From: Chitinophagales bacterium
GTDB taxonomy: Bacteria; Bacteroidota; Bacteroidia; Chitinophagales; JADIYW01
Assembly: GCA_020848315.1 (NCBI GenBank)
Contig: JADLAH010000173.1
Location: 1-6,488 of the forward strand
Direction: 5' to 3'
DNA length: 6,488 nt
Position 1 is the first letter of the stretch. Each line of letters starts with the position of its first letter. A program made the translations under genes and the position numbers. The notes under the pieces were generated by a model, which made no database searches, had not been told where the DNA came from, and was given only the letters and a program-made list of their open reading frames with translations. Positions 1 to 5,062 of the stretch are shown piece by piece.

Positions 1-1
1 T

Positions 2-556
2 CCGATGATGTTCGTGAAGGCATCTCAATATCCTGTGGATTACAGGATAGTAGGGCTGATTTTCTTTTCCATCGGTCTGGTGGCGGTGTATGCCAGTTCG
101 ACTATCTACCACGCGGTGACGAATCAGCGCAAGAAATATCTGATGCGCATCGCCGATCATATCAGTATTTATTACCTGATTGCAGGCACTTATTCCGCTA
201 TTCTGCTGCAAACGGTTCCGTTTGAGAAAATAAAATGGTTCATTGTGATTTTGTGGACGATAGTACTGGCGGGTACTATCAAAAAGATATTTCTTACCGG
301 AAAATATGATACGCTCTCCACGATTATCTATGTCACCATGGGCTGCATGGGACTTTTTATCGCGAATACGGTCATTACCTTCACACCGGAAAAGGTGCTG
401 ATGTTGGTAGTGGCCGGCGGACTCTGCTATCTGCTGGGTGTTATTTTCTATGCATGGAAAAAATTTACCTATCACCATGCGGTGTGGCATATGTTTGTTT
501 TTGCGGGCAGTATGTTCCATTTCTGGGGCGTTTGGTACACGATAGGACACGCGTAA
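2..556 (+). CDS. Hemolysin III / PAQR-family membrane protein, 5'-partial
   Basis: Integral inner-membrane protein of the hemolysin III (TrhA/YqfA, PAQR-like) family. The frame is open to the left edge. The first ATG in view (position 5) is probably internal, because family members are about 210-220 residues with seven membrane helices and only 183 residues with about six helices are visible. Counting from that ATG, helices lie near 13-33, 53-71, 76-92, 103-124, 129-150 and 158-179. The metal-site pattern of the CREST superfamily is intact: S32-x3-H36 at the end of the second family helix, D51-H52 at the start of the third, and H158-x3-H162 in the last. The motif IAGTY (59-63) is also typical. 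Known of the family: relatives include PAQR receptors and metal-dependent lipid hydrolases, and some bacterial members are linked to membrane-lipid homeostasis. The substrate here is unknown, and the hemolysin name does not show that it is a toxin. Confidence 0.9.
   Translation, partial: PMMFVKASQYPVDYRIVGLIFFSIGLVAVYASSTIYHAVTNQRKKYLMRIADHISIYYLIAGTYSAILLQTVPFEKIKWFIVILWTIVLAGTIKKIFLTGKYDTLSTIIYVTMGCMGLFIANTVITFTPEKVLMLVVAGGLCYLLGVIFYAWKKFTYHHAVWHMFVFAGSMFHFWGVWYTIGHA
259..280. repeat. Perfect 8-bp inverted repeat with 6-base loop, inside the hemolysin III-like gene
   Basis: GATAGTAC (259-266) and GTACTATC (273-280) are exact reverse complements around the loop TGGCGG. The repeat encodes part of a membrane helix (TIVLAGTI). 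It is followed on the + strand by A residues and not T residues, so it does not resemble an intrinsic terminator. About one such stem is expected by chance in a window this size. It is recorded as structure only, with no function claimed. Confidence 0.5.
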
Positions 557-571
557 TCCATTTTATTTAGC

Positions 572-598
572 CGGGCTTCGTTTGCCTGTTTCTTTTTT
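572..598 (+). terminator. Possible weak intrinsic terminator after the hemolysin III-like gene
   Basis: Sixteen bases after the upstream stop codon, CGGGC (572-576) can pair with GCCTG (584-588), giving five base pairs including one G-T wobble around a seven-base loop. A T-rich run follows directly (589-598, nine T of ten). The arrangement and position fit a factor-independent terminator. The stem is short, so this is weak evidence. If real, it would separate the membrane-protein gene from the sugar-transferase gene 15 bp downstream. Confidence 0.35.
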
Positions 599-612
599 GC
601 TTATTTTAGTAC

Positions 613-1998
613 ATGCATTCTTCCGCGCGACGAGGTGTTTTTGTGTATGCCGCTGCCGACTATCTGACGGCCTGGTGGGCGTGGTGTGTTTTCTTCATTT
701 ACAGAAAAAATCAGATTGAAGCATCCTATCAGGGATTCTGCGCTTTGTGGGAAGATACGCAGTTTTGGCTCGGCATATTATTGCTGCCGCTGGGCTGGCT
801 GATGTATTATCTGCTGTCGGATACCTATGGCAGTCTGCTGAAAAAATCGAGGTTGTCCGAGATTGGCAGAACGGCCCTGCAAACGCTGACGGGCGGCTTG
901 CTCTTGTTTTTTACGTTGATGCTGAACGACTGGATTCGCGCATACAGCGATTATTACCGGCTTTTCTTCGTGTTTGTCGCGCTGCATTTTTCCCTGACCG
1001 TTCTCCTGCGACTGGCGATTCTGACTTACTACAAGCAACTGATAGCTAAAGGCCGTTTGTTTATTCCGGTGTTGTATGTGGGAACACCCGGGAACCTGGA
1101 TAAAATAGAATCGGAAAACAAACGTTCCGGTGTGCAGTTGCCCTACCGGATTGTAGCTCAGGTGGTGCGCGAAGAGACGACAGACTGGCCTTCCCCCGAA
1201 GCGCTGCCTGTCACGGAATTATATTATGAAGAAGTCATCATCGCGATGGGTAATGTGCCGGCAGGCACCATCGAACAGTATGTAATTCATTTCCTGCAGC
1301 AGGATAAAACGGTGCAGATGTTGCCCGATGAACTGGATATTGTGTCCGGTAAATTTAAAACCGAAAGCATCTTCGGTTCGCCGCTGCAGGAGATTCCTGT
1401 CAACTGGATGACACCCTGGCAAAAGCTGTCCAAGCGTGCCGTAGATATGGCGGTGTCGCTGCTCGGACTGATTTTATTGTCACCGCTGTTTTTGTTGCTG
1501 GCGATGAAAGTAAAATCCTCTTCGAAAGGGCCTGTTTTCTTTACCCAAAAAAGAGTGGGTTACAACGGAAAAGAATTTGATATCATCAAATTCCGCTCGA
1601 TGAGGGAAGACGCGGAGCAGGGCATCCCGCAACTGTCTTCCGAACATGATGCCCGTATCACGCCTTTTGGTCGGATCATGCGGAAATACAGACTGGATGA
1701 ACTGCCTCAATTATGGAATGTGCTGAAGGGAGAAATGAGTCTGGTGGGACCGCGTCCCGAACGCCGTTATTTTATTGATCAGATTATACATACGGCTCCG
1801 CAATATCAGCTGCTGCAGCGTGTGAAACCCGGTATCACTTCTCTCGGAATGGTGAAGTATGGCTATGCTTCCAACTTGCAGGAAATGCTGCAACGGATGC
1901 GCTATGATTTGCTCTATATTGAAAATATGTCGATGTTGATGGATGTGAAAATTCTGCTGTATACCGTCATCACGCTCTGGAAAGGTGCCGGAAAATAA
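613..1998 (+). CDS. Polyprenyl-phosphate sugar-1-phosphate transferase (exopolysaccharide/O-unit initiating, WcaJ/WbaP type)
   Basis: Transfers a sugar-1-phosphate from a nucleotide sugar to undecaprenyl phosphate at the inner membrane, the first step of many capsule, exopolysaccharide or O-antigen pathways. The length of 461 residues is normal for the long polytopic class. There are four N-terminal membrane segments (about 12-30, 51-68, 92-105, 114-136), then a Rossmann-like middle part beginning IPVLYVGT (151-158). The C-terminal catalytic domain starts at KRAVDM (274-279). Its membrane helix (about 280-299) contains S290-P291, the Ser-Pro that breaks the re-entrant helix in this family. 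The catalytic Asp-Glu pair is D362-E363 in LDELPQLWNV, followed by VGPRPE (378-383) and VKPGITSLG (404-412). The ATG at 613 is chosen because the family-like sequence begins within about ten residues of it. No Shine-Dalgarno is visible. The sugar cannot be told from sequence. No other glycan gene lies in the window, so its pathway is unknown. Confidence 0.93.
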   Translation: MHSSARRGVFVYAAADYLTAWWAWCVFFIYRKNQIEASYQGFCALWEDTQFWLGILLLPLGWLMYYLLSDTYGSLLKKSRLSEIGRTALQTLTGGLLLFFTLMLNDWIRAYSDYYRLFFVFVALHFSLTVLLRLAILTYYKQLIAKGRLFIPVLYVGTPGNLDKIESENKRSGVQLPYRIVAQVVREETTDWPSPEALPVTELYYEEVIIAMGNVPAGTIEQYVIHFLQQDKTVQMLPDELDIVSGKFKTESIFGSPLQEIPVNWMTPWQKLSKRAVDMAVSLLGLILLSPLFLLLAMKVKSSSKGPVFFTQKRVGYNGKEFDIIKFRSMREDAEQGIPQLSSEHDARITPFGRIMRKYRLDELPQLWNVLKGEMSLVGPRPERRYFIDQIIHTAPQYQLLQRVKPGITSLGMVKYGYASNLQEMLQRMRYDLLYIENMSMLMDVKILLYTVITLWKGAGK

Positions 1999-2002
1999 CG
2001 CA

Positions 2003-4456
2003 TCAGTAACAATCTACATCCGCGGTTACCCTGATTTGTTTAAAGGTCGCGAACTGATACAATCCCTGTATGCCTTGCTGAATATGCCATTTTATCTGCG
2101 CAGTTTCCTTGGATTGTTTCGGGATTTTCAGCAGTATTTCCCGCAGGTAATAATTGTTGATTTTCTGAATCAGCGGCGCATTGGGACCCACCACCATATC
2201 CGGATATTTGGTGCGCAGGAAATCCCCGAGTTTATTCGCGCCCTCTATCACTGTTTTAATGTCTTTGTGTTTCAGCGTGAGTCGTATCAGTCGTGAAAAC
2301 GGCGGATAGTGAAACAGCTTCCGCTCCGCCAGTTGATGCTGGTAAAATACCTCGTAAGGTTTTTCCAGGATATAGTCGGCGATGGGATGATGTACATCGC
2401 TGATTTGAATACATACTTTTCCCTGCTTATCTCTGCGTCCCGCGCGTCCGCTCACCTGCAGCAACAGCTGATAAGCGCGTTCCGTGGCACGGAAGTCCGG
2501 ATAAAACAACAGCGCATCAGCATTGAGAACACCCACCAGTTGCACATTGCCGAAGTCGAGGCCTTTGGTCACCATCTGTGTGCCCACGAGAATGTCGATT
2601 TCACCATCTTCAAAAGCCTGAATAATCTGCTCGTGTCCTTTTTTGCTGCGCACGGTGTCGGTGTCCATTCGTCCGATTTTTGCATCTGGAAACATCAGTG
2701 CCAGGTCTTCCTCAATGCGTTCTGTTCCCAGCCCTTTCTGTTGCATCTCATGGGATCCGCACGCACCGCAGGATTTTATCAGCGACTGAGTGTAGCCGCA
2801 ATAGTGACAGCGCAGGTCGTGCGTGAATTTGTGATACGTCATGCTCACATCACAGTTCTTGCACATCGGAATCCAGTTGCATACGCCGCAGGCCAGGTAA
2901 GGCGCGTAGCCGCGACGATTCTGGAACAGTATGACCTGTTCTTTGTTCGCCAGACATTGCAGTATTTCATCGCGGAGACGGAAGGTAATGCCCGCGGTGA
3001 TGGCTTTGTTTTTCTGCGCTTCCTTTGTGCTGATGAATTCGATATCGGGCAACGCGATGTTGCTGTATCTGTTGTTGAGTTTTACGAGTCCGTATTTGCC
3101 GGACACAGCATTGGTATAGCTTTCTATGCTTGGGGTGGCGGAGCCCAATATTACCTTGGCGCCGAACTGGTGCGCCAGGTAGATGGCTGTGTCGCGGCCC
3201 TGATAGCGCGGTGCAGGATCCTGCTGCTTGTAGGATGCGTCATGTTCCTCATCGACTATCACCAGTCCCAGTTGCCGGAAAGGCAGAAACACGGCGGAAC
3301 GTGCGCCGATGACGACATTCGCTTTGCCATGCAGGATATTATTCCATATCTCCACGCGTTCCGCGTTGTTGAATTTGGAGTGATAAACTGCTACCGGTCC
3401 CACGGCTTTTTCTATCCGCTGAATCAGCTGATATGTCAGTGAAATTTCCGGGAGCAGTAGCAATACCTGCTGTCCTTTGTTGATTTGTTCTTTAATCAGT
3501 TCGATATATAATAATGTCTTTCCGCTGGAGGTTATACCGTGCAGCAAAACGACCTCTTTCTCTTGCAGAAAAGTATGGATTTCATCGAGCGCATGTTGCT
3601 GTGTATCGGATAACAGATAGTTCCGGATATCCGAAATGTCATGTGCCTGAATCCGGTCGACGATGCGCTCTTCGAGCGTCAGAATGCCTTTGGTGACAAG
3701 GGATTCCAGCGAAGAAGCAGCGGCATCTGCTTTTTTCAGGAGTTCACTCTTTCGCACTGCCGGCTGCTGTTTGGACAAGGATAGAAATGCCAGCAGGATG
3801 GCTTCCTGTTTGGCGAATTTACTTATGGATGAAAAAGCGGTCTGCAGTTGGTTTTCCGCTATGGCCAGTTGTACGATGACTTCCGTTTTTGGTGTATATT
3901 TTTCGTGGAGCGTTTGCTTGACGTAGATGACTTTTTGCTGTAACAGGCTTTTTAGGGTGTGTCCGACGGATTTTCTTTGCAAGATGTCCTGTATGTCTTT
4001 CAGTGAGATTTCTTCCTGATGTCCGAGTGCTTCCGCTATCAGATATTCATCGTCGCTCAGTTGCAGAATATCTTCTTCGTAAGCCGGATTTTTTACAAAG
4101 GATGTTTCTGAGTCGAGTTTGAAATAGGCGGGCAGTGCGGCCTGCATCACTTCTCCGATGGTGCACATGTAGTAGCTCGCTATCCATTGCCACTGCTGCA
4201 TCTGCTGCGCCGTGATGATGGGCGCGTCGTCAATCAAAGAAAGAATCTCTTTGGGGACATAGGCTGCGGGCGGTACATTGTCTATTTGCCAGACAATCGC
4301 GGCATAGAGTTTTTGTTTGCCGAATTGCACTTCCACCCGCATGCCGGGCTTTAGCTGGTTTTCCAGTGCTTCCGGAATGGCGTAGGTATACATTTGAGGC
4401 AATGCCAGCGGCAGCACGACATGGGCAAATTGCTGATATGTATACTTTGTTTCCAT
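2003..4456 (-). CDS. priA: Primosomal protein N' (replication restart DNA helicase PriA)
   Basis: A 3'-to-5' superfamily 2 helicase that recognises stalled or repaired forks and reloads the replicative helicase. The ATG at 4456 gives 817 residues; a TTG at 4465 would add three, but ATG is preferred. An in-frame TAA lies two codons before that TTG. Counted from the ATG: 3'-DNA-binding domain about 7-108; winged-helix-like segments about 130-195 and 210-270; Walker A GITSSGKT (307-314); DEEH (402-405); GSATPS (438-443); GTQMVTKGLDFG (625-636); QVSGRAGR (667-674). Eight zinc cysteines sit in four pairs: 523/526, 532/535, 550/553 and 563/566, all intact. The C-terminal domain ends DVDCY, where many relatives have DVDP. 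It is longer than the 732-residue E. coli protein, mainly through the second winged-helix-like segment. Divergent from the DinB-like gene and convergent with the sugar transferase, so probably transcribed alone. No clear promoter was recognised upstream. Confidence 0.97.
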   Translation of the reverse strand: METKYTYQQFAHVVLPLALPQMYTYAIPEALENQLKPGMRVEVQFGKQKLYAAIVWQIDNVPPAAYVPKEILSLIDDAPIITAQQMQQWQWIASYYMCTIGEVMQAALPAYFKLDSETSFVKNPAYEEDILQLSDDEYLIAEALGHQEEISLKDIQDILQRKSVGHTLKSLLQQKVIYVKQTLHEKYTPKTEVIVQLAIAENQLQTAFSSISKFAKQEAILLAFLSLSKQQPAVRKSELLKKADAAASSLESLVTKGILTLEERIVDRIQAHDISDIRNYLLSDTQQHALDEIHTFLQEKEVVLLHGITSSGKTLLYIELIKEQINKGQQVLLLLPEISLTYQLIQRIEKAVGPVAVYHSKFNNAERVEIWNNILHGKANVVIGARSAVFLPFRQLGLVIVDEEHDASYKQQDPAPRYQGRDTAIYLAHQFGAKVILGSATPSIESYTNAVSGKYGLVKLNNRYSNIALPDIEFISTKEAQKNKAITAGITFRLRDEILQCLANKEQVILFQNRRGYAPYLACGVCNWIPMCKNCDVSMTYHKFTHDLRCHYCGYTQSLIKSCGACGSHEMQQKGLGTERIEEDLALMFPDAKIGRMDTDTVRSKKGHEQIIQAFEDGEIDILVGTQMVTKGLDFGNVQLVGVLNADALLFYPDFRATERAYQLLLQVSGRAGRRDKQGKVCIQISDVHHPIADYILEKPYEVFYQHQLAERKLFHYPPFSRLIRLTLKHKDIKTVIEGANKLGDFLRTKYPDMVVGPNAPLIQKINNYYLREILLKIPKQSKETAQIKWHIQQGIQGLYQFATFKQIRVTADVDCY

Positions 4457-4505
4457 TGGCGGCAAGTCTTAATTATAGAGTAATATCTGCTCCCGTAATT
4501 TTTTC

Positions 4506-4513
4506 TAAGTTTG
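4506..4513 (+). promoter_or_regulatory. Bacteroidota-type -7 promoter box (TAnnTTTG) for the DinB-like gene
   Basis: TAAGTTTG matches the Bacteroidota primary-sigma -7 consensus TAnnTTTG at all fixed positions. It lies 18 bp before the ATG at 4532, in the 75-bp divergent gap with priA. Transcription would start near 4517-4521, giving a leader of about 11-15 bases. No TTG is found at the expected -33 distance; the nearest weak candidate is CTG at 4487-4489, 16 bp upstream of the box. The box contains the TTG (4511-4513) that could be mistaken for a start codon. Confidence 0.55.
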
Positions 4514-4531
4514 CACTACAATGATACGAAA

Positions 4532-5062
4532 ATGGCGACAAAAGAAATGATTAAATCAGCATTGCGGGAAACTATGGAGGCATTATCCGGGCTTGTGGCA
4601 ACGGCATCAGTGCAGTCTTTTAAGTCGCAGTCGAACGGGAAATGGGGTGTTGCGCAGCAAACTGATCATTTATCCATCGCCAATTATATCACGGCGTCCG
4701 GATTCGCTATGCCGAAACCGGTGCTGAAGACAGTATTTAAATCTGCCAACAGAATCAGTCAGCCGTACGATGAAGTAGTATGGCGGTATCAGCAGCAATT
4801 GTCACAGGGAGCCAAAGCACCGCTGCCATTTCAGCCGCTCATTACGAGATTTCCGCTGCGTGGTGTCGTGCAGAAAGTATGGGCGAATTCCTGTGAGGTA
4901 TTGCTGAAAGCCACAGAAAACTGGACGGAAGAGGAACTGGATGCATATTTACTGCCGCATCCGATTTTAGGCAAGATAACAGCGAGAGAATTGTTGCTGT
5001 TCACGGTCTATCATATCCGCCATCATTACAACAGCATGAAGGCTATGCAAACAGGTAATTGA
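4532..5062 (+). CDS. DinB-like / YfiT-type four-helix-bundle protein (putative metal-dependent enzyme)
   Basis: Small soluble protein of 176 residues, a typical length for the DinB-like superfamily (DinB_2 group). The family is a four-helix bundle that binds a divalent metal through three histidines. Here H46, in a helix after GKWGVAQQ, and H161 and H165 in YHIRHH are the likely ligands; H164 lies between them. HPILGKITARELLLF (143-157) matches the family's approach to the last helix. Relatives include thiol-dependent transferases using bacillithiol or mycothiol and many proteins of unknown role, so no reaction can be assigned. The name comes from a damage-inducible Bacillus gene and does not mean DNA polymerase IV. 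The ATG at 4532 is chosen over an in-frame TTG at 4511, which sits inside the promoter box. A-rich bases precede the ATG, as is common in Bacteroidota. The 3' end overlaps the SNF2 gene on the other strand by 20 bp. Confidence 0.85.
   Translation: MATKEMIKSALRETMEALSGLVATASVQSFKSQSNGKWGVAQQTDHLSIANYITASGFAMPKPVLKTVFKSANRISQPYDEVVWRYQQQLSQGAKAPLPFQPLITRFPLRGVVQKVWANSCEVLLKATENWTEEELDAYLLPHPILGKITARELLLFTVYHIRHHYNSMKAMQTGN

Noticed and set aside
490..497. TATGTTTG, a perfect -7 box match on the + strand.
   Set aside because: It is inside the hemolysin III-like coding sequence, has no TTG at the -33 distance, and lies upstream of a possible terminator, so it is not reported as a promoter.
582..609. 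TTG (582-584) and TATTTTAG (602-609) spaced 17 bp, a possible promoter for the sugar transferase.
   Set aside because: The -7 box has a mismatch in the conserved TTTG part, and transcription would begin at or after the ATG at 613.
747..1049. A 100-codon frame on the + strand inside the sugar transferase, plus minus-strand frames at 778-1038, 1219-1422, 1480-1710 and 1711-1893.
   Set aside because: They overlap a complete, well-supported enzyme gene and their translations look like random composition with no motif.
2006..2029. GTAAC/GTTAC inverted repeat just inside the priA 3' end as a terminator.
   Set aside because: It has only about five base pairs, a 14-15 base loop and no T run on either side.
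2309..3442. A 377-codon open frame on the + strand opposite priA, with a second of 103 codons at 1985-2296.
   Set aside because: Both lie in exact codon register with priA, so their stops correspond to TTA, CTA or TCA codons in priA. Sparse use of those codons leaves the opposite strand open. The translations show no family motifs, whereas priA shows a complete motif set.
4472..4477. TATAAT on the minus strand, 15 bp before the priA ATG.
   Set aside because: It resembles an E. coli-type -10 box, which is not the main Bacteroidota consensus. No matching upstream element was seen, and the gap is AT-rich enough for a chance match.
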